A stretch of DNA of 64,000 bases from Ophioderma brevispina (GCA_023653785.1 JAMKCH010072188.1:1-64000); one strand, 5' to 3'. Numbered from the stretch's first letter, positions 31,270 through 44,074 are shown. Translations and numbers: made by a program. The notes: a model not told the origin generated them from the sequence alone.

Positions 31270-33655
31270 GGATCCATTTTCAGCCCCGAACAAATTGCAC
31301 ACGGACTGTACACTTGAGACTCCTTACTATTATTCTTTGCCTAGCAGTGTCCCCAAACAAACCTGGACCTGACCGTTTCCGACAGATTTTGGCAAACTGA
31401 ACATTGGCAAACTGTTGCTAAGATATGTGGCTCTATGTGCCAAAATAAGTAGTGTCAAAAACGCTTTCTTGTGGTGGCAAAATGATGTAAACTATACAAA
31501 TATAGTATTACTTCGGCCTTTTACGAGATCAAAGTTTGATTGGAGTTCCATAACCACGATGTTTTAAGTTCACCCGAGAGAAGAGCTGGGGAATATACAC
31601 GCACGTAAACAATAGGGGTATTTACACTGAATACTCATATTGCAAAAATTCTTGAACATATCCTGCCTTGAGAGACTCAAGATTGTCACTGCATCTAAAC
31701 AAAGCCATCTTCGAGAGGGATTACAGAAGGAACTCCTCTCTCACTGGCACTTATTCTCACAGAACTTATGAACGAAGCTCTTGACACAACAAGTCAGAAA
31801 TTTTTGTGCATCACGTAGTATATATCCCTCTCTCATGAGGAAACTCTACTTGCCGGAATTGACGAAATAACTTGGAAGTCATAAATGACTGGTAACAAAA
31901 CCTGTCCAGTAAGGGAGAGGGAAAAAGGTAAACCTTCCAACAAATACAATATTGATCTCGGTGTAAACACGGCGGTGTATTCTCTGCTGAGAACTACAAG
32001 TCATATATAAATCCATTATACTCCGGTCTTGAAAGCTTGGACTTGGCAAGGGAATGGTCCAATTGTACGCTAATGTATGCAGGTACCCCTACCGGTGTGA
32101 CGATCTCCTATCATCGCCGATAGTAATCAGACTCCAACAGATACTCAACATTGCCTCAGAATATGCCAACAGAGAACGGTACGTTCTACATCCAGAGAAA
32201 AGTGCTGTTATGGTATTTAAACGACCTGTGAAGCACAGCAGTCTTTAACATGCTGGCATATTAATAATACACCCCTCCCTGGTGTTAAAAATTTCACTCA
32301 CCTAGGTATTGATAGAAATAACAAGAGTACTTCCACTGATGTGACATACAGAATTGCGATTGCTAGAGGCACTGCCCATATGATCTTACCGTGGGTGCAG
32401 GGTCTTTCATTTGGAGTCAACGGTGTGAGTCCAATAACTTTAATGGAAGTCAATCAACACATACTATCCCACGTTAGACACATGGCCTGAGAAATCATTG
32501 ACTGGTTGTAACAAGGACTTCCGAATTGATTATTACATAAGAAAACATTGAAGCAAATTCCAAAGTCTACCCGACACACTGCTGATGCCGACTACTTATC
32601 TTCTTTGGGTGCCCAACCATTTGAAGCCATCAATCGACATGAAAAAACTAACTTATTGGGTCAATCGTAGGAAACCAAGGGATTGAGAAAGAAATTGCCT
32701 TAGACAAATTGCTGTGAAGAAGTATAACTCAAAGCTGGTTCCTGCAGATTATAACATGTCTTCAGAAGTATGGTCTCCTGGATGCCAGTGTACTGACTAG
32801 AGTTTCCAATTTGAGAAGAATACTGTCCAGTCGCCGTGGATGGAAGCATATTGGAAGGCTATTTACATACCGACGGCTTATAATACGAATTCGCGGCAAA
32901 AATTCAAACTATGAAGACTGCCATATTGGAAGTACTCATCCACTATGGAGCATAACTGAACCAAGCCACTGGGGATGTGCAGAAAGCCAGTATTAAGGCT
33001 AGAATCCTAAGCCGTACATAAAACTCTAAAAGCAAATAGAGCCAAGCTTCACCCAAGTAATAGTTGTTGATTGCACTTGCAAATTATGTGGTGAAGAGAG
33101 AGCACTTTCTTGTTAAAATGCAGGGGCCGTTCGCAGGCCCATGATTTATTTTGGGGGGTGCGGGAAATTCGAAAAGTGGACCTTTTTTTCGCAAAAAAAA
33201 AAAAAAAGTGGACCTCCTTTATTGAAAATGTGACTAATCACTACAATGGTCCTTTTTGGACTTTTTGACACATTTATCACCAAAAGTGGGCTTTTTGTGA
33301 TTTTTTTCTAAATTTTGGACCTTTTTATCAAAAAAATTCAGCAAAAAGTGGACCTTTTACCCCTTTTGTGAATTTGGGGGGGGGGGGTGCGCCCCCTCCC
33401 TGCGGACGGGCCTGGTTACATGCCCAACTTTGAGCACATATTTTTAAAGCACCCCAATTTTTAAAAAAAAACACGATTGTTTTGGAAATTAAGTTAAACC
33501 ATCTGAAAACTCACTCAGGGTTATTATCGACTCACCATGCAACTACCTGGGATATCCAATATTCAAACCGATTATTGAACCTATCTCGAGGAGGAATATT
33601 GTGTTACAATGTTACATACAGACAAGCTATACGCATATTGACCAAAACTTAATAT
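31270..33655 (+). mobile_element. Decayed non-LTR retrotransposon (element 2): RT and C-terminal region
   Basis: The reverse transcriptase part is recognisable at 32040-32250: a degenerate catalytic box (RCDDLLSSP in place of the usual ADD motif), then ASEYANRERYVLHPEKSAVM. Next come GVKNFTHLGIDRNNKSTSTD (about 32281-32340), RIAIARGTAH, KTLKQIPKSTR, GAQPFEAINRHEK, CHIGSTHPLWS (32920-32950), KARIL and a zinc-knuckle-like CKLCGEER with HFLLK before the insertion at 33121. After the insertion the tail resumes (NYLGYPIFKPIIEPISR, about 33540-33590). Frameshifts and stops are frequent. The 5' limit is uncertain. Confidence 0.8.
33121..33414 (+). mobile_element. hAT-like non-autonomous element inside LINE element 2
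   Basis: Ends CAGGGGCCGTTCGCAGG and (reverse strand) CAGGCCCGTCCGCAGGG are inverted repeats. Flanks GTTAAAATG and GTTACATG form a slightly altered 8-9-base target duplication, and the LINE reading (HFLLK, then CP) is restored when the element is removed. The interior is T-rich with repeated AAAGTGGACC words and a G run before the right end. Confidence 0.75.
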
Positions 33656-33689
33656 CATAGTCTTACTTACATATGTAAGGGTATTTGAA

Positions 33690-33905
33690 TGCATGTGTGA
33701 ACTACCAAATGTGCCATACGCCAACTCTGCGAATGCCAAATAGGTTGCCCCATGTGCCTACCAAATAATAGCCAATTGTGACTACCCAATATGTCTACCA
33801 AATGTGACTTCCTAACAATGTCTGCCAACTCGTGAACTACCAAATATGCTGACCAACAGTGACTACCAAATTATGACATGCATGCCAACTATAATGCCAA
33901 TTTGT
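33690..33905 (+). repeat. Minisatellite, TACCAAATGTGAC unit
   Basis: About fourteen degenerate units of 13-16 bases alternating CTACCAAAT and GTGACTACC words. Confidence 0.65.
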
Positions 33906-33929
33906 CTAACCGTAGACCGACCTTATTTC

Positions 33930-34240
33930 CTATGCTGTGACCCCTTTTTGCCGTCTATCTCTTTCAAAGACTAATTTTATTAGTATGTTACTTCACTCTG
34001 GAATGACGCCTACCCTGGAGCGAGCCATTGTCAGGTCAAATCCTTAACACTAAAAGCCTTCAAATGGCTGGCCACCACCACCTCTTCTAGCCCAAGTTCA
34101 CCTTGTGTCTTCTATAAGCTGTTGTTTTGACATTCTTTTGTCCGTCTCTGACATGTTTTTATTTTGCGTTTTATTTTTTGTATCGTATTTGATTTTGGTG
34201 TTGTATATGGCATCCCTTTTAATTTAGGGGGAGATTAAAG
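33930..34240 (+). mobile_element. Possible LINE 3' end and untranslated tail
   Basis: A short conserved-looking block around TCTGGAATGACGCCTACC and CCTTCAAATGGCTGGC resembles the WNxLP...FK tail at the end of some LINE polyproteins, followed by a T-rich tail. Similarity is weak. Confidence 0.3.
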
Positions 34241-35160
34241 ATTTGGGTGTAATGCCCATGGACATACTTCGCACGATATGTTATGTTAACTAAATTATAG
34301 TCATATTACCAACTAGAAATTTCGTTGAGGTTCCGCCTTACACTCATAGAATATAAATGCTTGGACACGCAGCAACAGTGGATGCTTTGGGCAGAGTCAA
34401 AGTGTGCCATAACCCTAATTTGGCGACCACGGCTTTTTAAATTTTTTATGGCTATTTTGAAAGAAGGTTCTCTTAAAGAATATATTCCAAAAGTTTTTTT
34501 TAACTCTGTATATTTTTGAAGTTACTATGTTCTCCAGTTTGTTAAAAAGTTCAAAAATTGCTCTCAATATTTTCAAGCTAAAAAAAATCAAATGAATCAA
34601 ACTCTTAATCTCTTTAAAGGTGATTTTAATTTATCTATTCTTCTATATATGTAAAGATCTTTCTTTGCCCAGAAAAAATATATTCAGATAAGGTGACAAG
34701 TTTTCCGTTCAAGAAATTTTAATCCCTAAACGTCTGAAAAATCTTTTGAAAATCATCACTTTTTGAAATATAAACCGGAAGTTATGATTTTCGTCGATTT
34801 TTTTCCGCCCTAAATTGATACAGACGTGTTTAGAAAAGATTGTTCTTTATAATGATTACCAATTTACTTGCAGTCTCTCGCAGTCTTCAACGCTAGGCTT
34901 GTTTTTGTCGCTCGGTACGACCAAAAATAAGATATAAAAATGCACCGTGGTGGCGTAGTAGCACAGACCGTACTCGTATACCATACATTGTAACAAATCG
35001 CCTTTAACCATGCCAGTACCTATAAAAAGTTAGGATATTCGTCGATCTCACGCCTTTAATTTACAGATATCTGAGAAAAGATTATCATGTACAATGATAA
35101 AAAATCTACTCGAAATCGTTTGCAATTTGAAACAACTAGATGAATCATTTTATGGGAACC
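34241..35160. other. No feature seen
   Basis: AT-rich non-coding DNA. No clean repeat or protein-like frame. Confidence 0.35.
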
Positions 35161-35357
35161 AACTCAGAGAAAAAAGGAAATATTCTCATCAGAAAACAGC
35201 ATTTATTTTTATGACGTCATAGGAACTCACAAATCCCTTTACTCGATTCCTTGGGTCACCAACCTTATATCAATTTTTTTCAAGAACCATTGTACGTCTG
35301 AGTTTTAGTTTAATCGCCGAGAAAATATTCTAGACCAATTCAGAAACAGTATTTTGA
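35160..35357 (+). repeat. CCAAT/CRE repeat units at the left edge of copy 1
   Basis: One complete and one partial unit of the roughly 143-base repeat described at 45250-45600, with TGACGTCA at 35212-35219. More degenerate than the copy-2 array. Confidence 0.65.
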
Positions 35358-36352
35358 CGTGCCGTATTTATTCAATTATTCTTGTCTGTTTGAGTTTCTT
35401 GATTGCTTGTGTTGTTTCGTTTTTTTTTTTGTTTTTTTTGTGGTTTTGCTTTCTGGGTCGGTTATTTCTCGCTTTAGTGACTTATTTGTAAGTTTTTTGC
35501 TTTTGGTTTTTGTTTTTTTGTTGTTTTTGTCTTTTTATTCTTTCCTTTTTTTCTCTTTTAAGTTATTTAAGTGTATTATTGTTCTGTTTTTTTTCTTTTT
35601 TTTATTTTGCATCTTTATTTCTTCAGTTTTCACTGCGTTTTTTTTTTTTTCAGTGTCTTTTTGTTCTTTTTGATTGGGTTTTTGTTTTGTTGGTTCTGGA
35701 TGGTTTTTGTTGATATTCTGTTTTCTCAGTTTGTTTTTTTTTTTTTTTTTTTCTACTGTTTTAGTTATTTTTATTTACATCTTTTAGGGTTTTTGTATTG
35801 GAGGATTTTTAATTTTTTTTTGCATGATATTTTTTTTTCTTTTACGGTATTTCTTTTTTTGAAGTATTTTTTTTTGTGTTATGATTTTTCTGTGATTGTC
35901 TCTTATAGGGATAGTTGAAAAACTGCTTTATTCAGTTCCCTTTCTGAGCTCTAGCACCTATCTTGACCCTTCACTCTTGGACTCCTTCCCTTCGCCTCTC
36001 CTCTGAAGTACCCCCCTCTTTCTTGCTCCCTCCCACGCCGTATCTTCTCTCGGTGGTGTCCTTTACTTCATTTCTTCTCGCTCTTCCTTTCCTAGATACC
36101 TTTCTTTTTTCTCTTTTTCTCATCTCTTATCTATCTGTGACCTCCCTTCTCCGGTTGGAACTTTTTTCCTTCCCTCTCCTTACCCATGGGCCCTCCTCCT
36201 TCTCTTTCTATTTCCCTCTTCCCTTCCTCTCCTCCTTCACCTTCACTCCCACTGTCATTCTATCACTTCCTGCTCTCTGCTTAGGCCCACCCCCCCCACT
36301 TCCCTTTCACGCTCTACCCCCTGTTTTCTCCTTTTGCTCTTCTATTTGCTAC
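35358..36352. other. Strongly pyrimidine-biased insert present only in copy 1
   Basis: About 35390-35930 is T-dominated with few A residues; about 35935-36350 changes to mixed C/T with few purines. It replaces the second and third 143-base units seen in copy 2. Long open frames (104-149 codons) are a by-product of the bias. It could be a real polypyrimidine tract or low-quality long-read sequence; no repeat ends are visible. Confidence 0.5.
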
Positions 36353-36840
36353 TATGGTCTGGATTTTTTAATCTTGAAAATATTTCGACCAATCAGAAAA
36401 ACAGTATTTTGATGACGTCATACATCTTTTTAATTGCAAATTTTTGATTTCTGCAGGCCCCTCCAAAACCCTATGATGGTTCTACAAGGGATGTGTAAAG
36501 GCTTTGCAAGGAGAGTTATTGAGTTTTGGCACACTTTTGGCCTATTCTGGCCACTGTGCAGCCGCAACCACTACATAGCCATGTATAGCTAATGTTGTAT
36601 TGTATAGGGTTTGGATTTTAATCTTGAAAAATATTCTCGACCAATCAGAAGAAAGAATGAAAAACAGTATATTTTGATGACCGTAAACATATGTGTTAAT
36701 GCAATTTGATTTCGCAGGACTCCAAAACCCCATGATGGTCTATCAATGAGATGTAAGGCTTTGCAAAAGAGAGTTATGGAGTTTTGGCCACACTTTTGCC
36801 TTTCTGGCCCACTGTGCGCCGAACCACTACTATCAGGTTA
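36353..36840 (+). repeat. 246-base tandem repeat, two error-rich copies
   Basis: Two units, about 36353-36590 and 36591-36840, match the clean pair at 45597-46087 but with frequent single-base indels (for example TATTTCGACC for TATTCTCGACC). Confidence 0.7.
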
Positions 36841-37237
36841 CCTTTTTTAGTTGACCTTTTTGGTTGACGAGCGATCTAGCAATATCCAAAAAAGTCAAAA
36901 CATTAACAAATTAACAGCTTTTTCTGCGATAAACAAGTGAACCCATCAGAATTTATGACCATATAGAAATCAAAGCGAACGGCCCGCGAAGCACTGTTGG
37001 ACACGGAAAGGAGGCATTTTGTATTCACAGAATCAATAACATCTCAAGAGCCCAAACTGGATGGTGTTTTAGTTACCGTCTGGGGCCTCATCATGCACGC
37101 CGGTGCTATAAAGTTTATGCAGGATATTTGCAAGTTGTGTCTTGTATTGTTTCTACAATATTGATTTTATTGTCAACATTTTGTATTCAACATTTGCTAC
37201 CATAAGATATGTTTTTTAAATTACCAAATTGCCCTCA

Positions 37238-37497
37238 TTAATCTTCACCTGTGTCCGATTCGCTCTCGCTGTCAGATCCTCTGACCTATTTCAACAAAAC
37301 TCGTTCATTTTCAATGTCCTGATAAGAGCTGCTCACATTAAAGATGTGTCGCACTGGATTTGTCCAGTCAGAAGCTGTAATTTGTTCCAAAGCCTCATCA
37401 AAATGATTTCTGAATCGCTGCCATACTGATTGGGTTTGTTCCTAGATCCATAATCAGCTCTTCAGGGTTCAAGTCACAGTGGTATATGGAGGCAAAT
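37238..37497 (-). pseudogene. C-terminus of an IS630/Tc1-mariner-like DDE transposase, copy 1
   Basis: On the minus strand LPPY, then after two extra bases HCDLNPEELI, matches the hallmark around the last catalytic residue of the DDE_3 family (LPPYHCxLNPIELIW; family knowledge). A frame change leads to HFDEALEQITASDWTNPVRH and NVSSSYQDIENERVLLK, then an in-frame TAG and an acidic tail GSDSESESDTGED before a TAA at 37238. An AATAAA signal lies downstream on the minus strand near 37170. The N-terminal part with the first two catalytic aspartates is absent: the coding similarity stops at 37497, close to the inverted repeat at 37515. Frameshifts and the stop mark it as dead. Confidence 0.65.
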
Positions 37498-37514
37498 TGT
37501 AACTTTCAAATTTG

Positions 37515-37680
37515 AAATTACTTTTCTAACTTTTATACTTACCGACTTTTAACAATACTATAGCATATTCCCCGGACTAGGACTAGGACCTAGATACCGC
37601 CCAAGATTACAATAGATTTCGCGTTCCATATACGCGCACAAACCTATCGTCGTACACTCTGATCCAGTTATTCCTACAAA
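37515..37680 (-). repeat. Inverted repeat, left arm (copy 1)
   Basis: The reverse complement shares GCGCGTATATGGAA, GCGCGAAAT-like, TAGGTCCTAGTC and AGTATTGTTA with 44075-44245. A second partial copy of the outer part lies at 37795-37865 (CACTTTTTATACTTACCGAC). Confidence 0.6.
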
Positions 37681-37869
37681 GCCCCTCAATGTGAGGCATA
37701 GCAATTACGGTGGGGATGGAGGGCATTAGGTACTATTTTTTTCAGTATTATGGTTACTTTATTATTATTATAGAAAAAAATAAATAATTCAAAATTGAAA
37801 AAATTTACCATTTCCCTACACTTTTTATACTTACCGACTTAACAATACTATAGGTCCTCGAATTCAGCA

Positions 37870-40800
37870 GCCTATGGGAGGTGGGCGTTTCATGTCTCAC
37901 TAAACTAAAGCTTAGGACCATCACGCAAACACATCAAAATAATGTTTTGTAATCAAAATTTCCACACATTGCTCATCCTCAAAAACAAAGGTCATCACTC
38001 ACCAGGTAATTAATGAGTACAGGCCATTCATATCGTATACTATAATTGCAGAGATTTAAGTCTCTAGACATAATTTTACAACATGTGACCTTTCAGGATT
38101 CTGGGCCTAACATATGTTTCTTAATTAAACAAGCAATTACCTACTATTTTAAATTACCCGCCTCAGAGTAAGACAATCAAAAACTGATTCCCAACCTTCC
38201 AAGCAAGTTAGAGTTCCCCGGAGGAGACCTGGAAAAATTGTCCTCTCCCTTGCCAATATCAATGAGATAGTATATAAGAATGACCAGTCTGAGGATATTG
38301 GAGCTCAAAAAGACTTGCAATATGAAATTATAACGAGTCAAAGGTGCACAAAGTTGCTATGCTTACCCCTCGAATGTAATAGTTGTTTACCGACACCTGG
38401 TGTTGATCTATTTGTAAAAAGCAATACCATCAAGCCTACAAGGGTACAGAAATGTTCCTAAGGCCTGCATGGTCAAACAATATGAGGCTTGATTAAAAAA
38501 ACACCCCTTCTCAGGGTTCTTTCAGCCATTCTTAGTCTGACGTTTGATTTGAGCCTACTACTTACGACTTAGTAATTTGCCCCTCCTTTCAATGAAGTCT
38601 GCCCGCAGACAGCCACGTTAGTCACTTCGTTGGACGACTCGTCAACCAGAAATTTACCGTCACAAAGGCTAGATGTCTGTCCTAACGACTTACTAAACAC
38701 ATAAAACTGATTTCTATAAACATTCACAAATGTTAGATGCAACTCTAATTGCAATCGTCTTTAAGGGTGGCCCGATGGACATTCTAGGAATCGGTTTGCT
38801 TTAGGTCTCTTGCCTGTTTCACAGGAGTCCCTGGTAAAGGGTCAATTTAGATATTCTGTTCCTATAAACCAGTCAGTGTACCAGTAAAAAATTCTTGCCT
38901 GAATAATGTTGAATGACTAATGCAGGAGGAATGGTTTAACAATACCACTATACAATGTAGTTTGTATGTAATTTATTTGCTTGGGTGCCTGATGATATCA
39001 CAATATTTTTCAGCTTTTCAGAAAAGCACTCTTCCATGACTTTTTCCGGGGCTATAGGTTTAAGGACACCATGGGTCTGGGGACCATATTGGGCGTAATT
39101 TTTTATTTATATAGCCTATGTTATTTGTTTATGGCAAATAAAATCAATGAGTGGTCATTCTCACAACTTGAACACCCCCCCAAAAAAAAAAGCCTGCTGC
39201 TGCTGGTTGTTAATTTACCCCGACCACCACGCCTACCTATTATCAAAGATGCTCATATATAATAATCCTTATGACATCAGTCTGTACCAATTCAGTGGCT
39301 TGCGACAAAATTGTATGGCTGGGTTCCCGGTTTGCCACAGGAGACGATACTATTGTCATTAAGATTTCCTAAAAAAAATTCCAATGAAAGTTTGAGTTTA
39401 ATTAAATCACCTGCATTAATTTCGATTGTTAGCAAACCCTCCAATCGAGAAGGATATTGCAAGCGTATCAATCAAATGGGTGTTACGTACCATCTCGGCT
39501 CTAAAGTACTCTGTGTTGCCATGGTTTATGTACTCCAGGGCAAAATTCCCACTTTTGGTCATTATGGCCAGAAGAAGCAGAAGGAGAACCCAAAAATTCT
39601 AAGACTCAAACTACATTGTCCTATTTAGCTATATTTTACTGACTGTCAGTCAATGACTAGACGAAAAGAAAAAAATGGTACGGTTTCAAGGCCATGCAAT
39701 CAAATTCACGGAACTACAACTATCTTTAGATAAAAATCTTATCCTGGATCTCTATGACTAAAGCTGTTGTCCTTTAATACTGAACCAGCCTAAGAAAAAA
39801 AATGCTGCTTACCAATCTCTACACAACAGTCAAAAACAAGTTGTTTACTTTGGCTATTGTCTTCAAGTTTCCCGAATGATTATGAGCTACATCGATTTGT
39901 CCTCTAAACACTAAGCTCTGTGGACATCAAGAGCTGGATCAACCTCTAACTGCATCAACCTGTGAACGACTCTGATAGGCTTTGACCGAAAGGTTCGCAT
40001 GATTCTCAAGCTACCTAAACCTAACTTGTTGGCTTGTGGAAACCACTGCAGGCCACAATGTCTTGAATGGGTAACAGTCTGAAAAACAAAGTTATGAATA
40101 CAAACAGCTTCCTTGGCATTTACAAACCTCAAGTGTTTTGTGTCAGGATTGCGTTGGAATGCAAATTACAGTCATTATTAAGGTTCTAAAATGTGGGACC
40201 CCAGCTTTGACAAATTGCCAATTTTACATGGGGACTCCACAAGCAGTCCAGGGGCTCACGTTAAAATCATTAGTACAGGCTATGCCATGTATACATCTTC
40301 GCGCATACATGAACAAATGAAAAACCAATGCTTTTAAACCGTTAGGGAGCTCGGGTTGTCGAGAGTAGCTCTAAAGCCGTTTCAGTAATTAGAATAAACA
40401 TTTGTGTAGGCCAACAAACTCCTGGCCAATCTTAAAGATTACAGACTTCATTGTCAGAAAATGGCCTCAAACGTTGAGGAATATTTAATGTTTATATCAA
40501 AACCTTGGAAAGCATGTAATTCCCCACCCCTGCATCATTTGCCCTTTAATGAATCGCAAATATTTGAAAACCTGGCACAAATTTAAAAATGGCTAAGGAT
40601 GACCTTGGTAATCGAAAAAACAAATTCTTTGTTTACTGGTCATACTTTAGTGTTCACGCATGAAGTAAGAGTAGGATGGTTAGTGGGCCTTTAAGATGCC
40701 ATTTAGTATTTTACCTTTCAATTTTTCATTACTTGTACCGGACTTTCAAAAGCTCAACATATTGTGTTGAGGCTAAGAGTAAGAGGGGCCTGAGCTACAT

Positions 40801-41389
40801 CGCCTCTACCTCGATATCTTGTCTTAGTGAGACATAATCACTTGCCACTTGTGCATTCGAGCAAGCAAAGTGTACAATTTTTGCCAATGTGATATCCAGT
40901 CATGTGTTAGCTGGAAGATAATTTAAACCATTGACACCAATGGTATTACTTGCACCTTTGTTGGTATTTTTGTGGGTCACATGTATGAAGTGTCGATGCA
41001 CTTCAACATCAAAAAAAACAGCATGAATATTGACTTAATTACAAGATGGTTAGATTTGTTATATTTGCGAAAATACCTCCGCAACTATGGCGGGCTATCT
41101 GTAATAATTGGAGGGATTCTTTCAAGCCCCTCTCTCCTGACACTTAAGTTCAAAGCTCAGTTTTAAATCTTGATAAATATGTTAGTTGCAAAACTTGCAT
41201 TTTGAAAATGCCCATACTTGCTTTTCAGAATTCCAATGATCTCTATAAGAAAATGACCTTGTATTTGTTGGAAAAAGCTTAACACAGGCCCTTCCTTGAC
41301 CTTTAGGATTTCTTTATTTTGTGCCTATTGACCAACTCATCTCCCATTTCCAAGAGTTATGGACACATTCTGATGCTTATTTACAACAT
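37870..41389. other. Core of the duplicated unit, no supported gene
   Basis: No recognisable domain. The longest frame (39311-39628, plus, 105 codons, containing SNREGYCKRINQMGVTYHLG) is identical in copy 2 but that only reflects the duplication. The minus frames at 38569-38754 and 39911-40132 are similarly unsupported. The same holds for 47120-50639 in copy 2. Confidence 0.4.
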
Positions 41390-43640
41390 GCTGGGGATTT
41401 CTGCATATCCTTAGAAGCCTTGATTCAATGGATAGTTTATTTACAGCAAGGTTCACCCAAAGAACCTTGTAGACTAAACCTCTTTAGTATTGTAAGATTA
41501 AAGTCTTGAATTGTTGTGAAAAGAATGGATCAATTTCGTGATAATTTGCTGAGATTAGTTTGACAGCGTAAGATCACCAGTGGATTAATAAAACTCTTAA
41601 AGAATTTCAACTCCTATACAGGGCTTGAAAAGTATTGCTGGAAGGAAATGGACATTTTTTGTCGATGTTATATAGGTATGTTACAGTTAAGTAGGTTTAC
41701 CTGGCACAGAAATCGGGTCGCACAACTCTTCAAGATTTTTCACACGCATGGCACCAGGTTTGGAAAAGTGGCTGGATTTGAACCGATTAATTACTATAAA
41801 TTTCCATAATCGATCTAGATTGTTTTTGTTTTTAAGTCACCAAAAGAACAGCCAGACAAACTCTTTAGGGTTTTCAATTATTTCACCAGGCTTTTTCAAA
41901 AGCTTGCTGGATTTTGAACCAATAATCATTAATTTTGCCATCATAGAAGTTTTTTTAAAACTTGAAGTTCATTAAGAACCAGCAGAAGAAATCTTGTTGA
42001 AATGTTCATTCTATAAATTTGTCACCAGGCTCAAAAGCCTGCTAGGGGATTAAAACAGATTAAGTCATAGTAATTGCTATGATCACCTATTCTCCAGGCC
42101 GTTAACACAGAACAGCGATTGAACCAACCAATTATTGCTTTTGCGGAATCTGTCCAAGTTCACCCAAAGCCAGTAAACTCTTAGAATTTGTAAAGATCAT
42201 CAATTTTCCCAGGTTTGAAAAGCTTGTTGCCCTTCCCCGAGAATCATAAATTGCTACGACAGAGTCTACAAATATTGTTTTGTCCATAGCAACTACCCAA
42301 GATAAGTAGGCTAAAAGTATTTTGATTCATTTTTACAAGGCTTGTTGAAAAAGCTTGCTGTTTGAACCACGACAGTCTACAAGTTACGTTACAAGAACTA
42401 CTCCACGTATAGAGTAGGCTAAAATTCTTCTAGATTCATTTTACAAGCTTAAAAAGCTTGCTTGTTTGACCATAGATTATATTAATTGCTAGATAGATAG
42501 CCTATCTACAGCTAAGGCCTCATCTGTGAACCAGTATATTGAACACTAAATCATCGATTGGACCCTGTAGACTATCGTCATGGCCAAAGTTCCTCACAAA
42601 AGAAACAGCAGACTAAAATCTTTTAGGATTTTTTAAACTTTATTCATTTTATCAGGGTTTGAGTTTGAAAGATGAATTGAACCATAAAATATTCTATGAT
42701 CATGATAGTCGTATGCAGCAAATTTCACACAGAACCAGCCAAGAAGTAATTGAACTGATAAAATCATAATTGCTAAGATAGTCTTCATGTACAAAAGACC
42801 TTCCAAGAACCAGTAAGTAGACCTCTTCAGATATTGTGATTCCTATAATGCTGCTACAATAAACTGATACTTGAGGTCATCTACAGCTAAGTTCACAAAA
42901 GAACCAGTAGATTAAACCATGAAGTTATAGGAAATAATAACTCAATTTTATTGATAGGTTGCTATAGTCATTTTCACACAAACCGTAGTCATTGCTGGCT
43001 TGACCCTGGCACTAAGATATTTTTTGAATTCATAGTATATCTAGCTTTTGTGTTCCAGGCTTGAGAAGATTGCGTGCTAAGGTAACAAGCTAATATGCTA
43101 TGCTTTATACAGTCTACAGTTTTTCAATTTACGTGCATGCAATGATTGCAAGAAGCAGTATTAGGTAGACATGAGTTTTATATTTTCCAGGCTTTAAAAA
43201 ACAAGCTTTACTGGATTTTAGCAGAGATGATAGCTACGTCTACCACTAAGGTTCACCCATGAGAAACAGGTAGACTACTAAAAAACTTTACCATATTTTC
43301 CGATGAGTTTGGAATTATGATGGCACCAAGTATTCTGAAATCTAGTATAAATAGTTTTGCCAGGCTTGAGAAGCTTAGGGTAACAAGCTAGCTTTTATAC
43401 AGTCTACAGTTTAAGTTCATGCAAAGAACGCACTATTTATAGTATAGGCTGAGTTTCCATATTTTCCAGGCTTAAAACAACTTACTGATTTTATAGGGAA
43501 TTAAATTAAATGATTGCTATCAAATGCCCCCTCATACAAGGAGCTTGAAAGCAGGCAAGTCTACAAAAAGGTTCACCCGTGAGAACCTGTAGACTAAAAA
43601 CCTTACTAAAATTTTTGAGAGAGACATGAGTTTATCAGTG
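41390..43640 (+). repeat. Decayed minisatellite of roughly 130-base units, copy 1
   Basis: A consensus of about 105-185 bases can be read: CCAGGCTTGAAAAGCTTGCT, GATTTGAACC, a GTCTACAG word, AAGGTTCACCCAAAGAACC and GTAGACTAAA. Anchors resembling the first word lie near 41626, 41752, 41887, 42023, 42209, 42337, 42442, 42652, 43057, 43186, 43359 and 43465. Units vary strongly in length. The same array is at 50640-52890. Confidence 0.6.
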
Positions 43641-44074
43641 TGGAATTATAATGATTGCTATTCAAAGGCCCCCCCTCAACTGGGAGCTTGAAAGCGGGCA
43701 GTATATCATACATATTGAGTCGATCACGATGGCAGCCTTCCTTGGTTGCTCGCCTTGTCAGCATTGACCGACACACCGGTAATTATTGTTATTTTTGCCG
43801 CGCAAAAGACGGCAAGGTGCAAACTTTGGCAGTCACTGGCAGTATTCATGATGCACGTATGTAGTGAAAAAACTGCCCTAAAAGGAACACATATGCGTGG
43901 AAAAATCGGGCCGGATTATGTGATCTCGGCAATTTTCCTACGAAAAGGATTCTTCCCCAGAGGGTCCCTTTCAATAATTTCTTGAGAATCAGGTGCCTTT
44001 TTGAAAAAAATCCATGTCCCTGAAGAAAGCACCCGCTTATTTCCAGGGACGCCCGGAAAAAACTGGAAGCAGAG
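43641..44074. other. CpG-bearing block, no supported gene
   Basis: Locally richer in CpG (about 43720-43870 and 44050-44110) than the rest of the core. A plus frame containing VARLVSIDRHTGNYCYFCRA is open for 69 codons without splice support. Identical in copy 2. Confidence 0.3.

Noticed and set aside
35359..36412. Overlapping plus frames of 67-149 codons, Phe/Leu-rich, looking like membrane proteins
   Set aside because: Produced by extreme T and C/T bias in the copy-1 insert; absent from copy 2.
37229..37429. 66-codon plus frame (and its copy at 46479)
   Set aside because: Antisense of the DDE transposase C-terminus.
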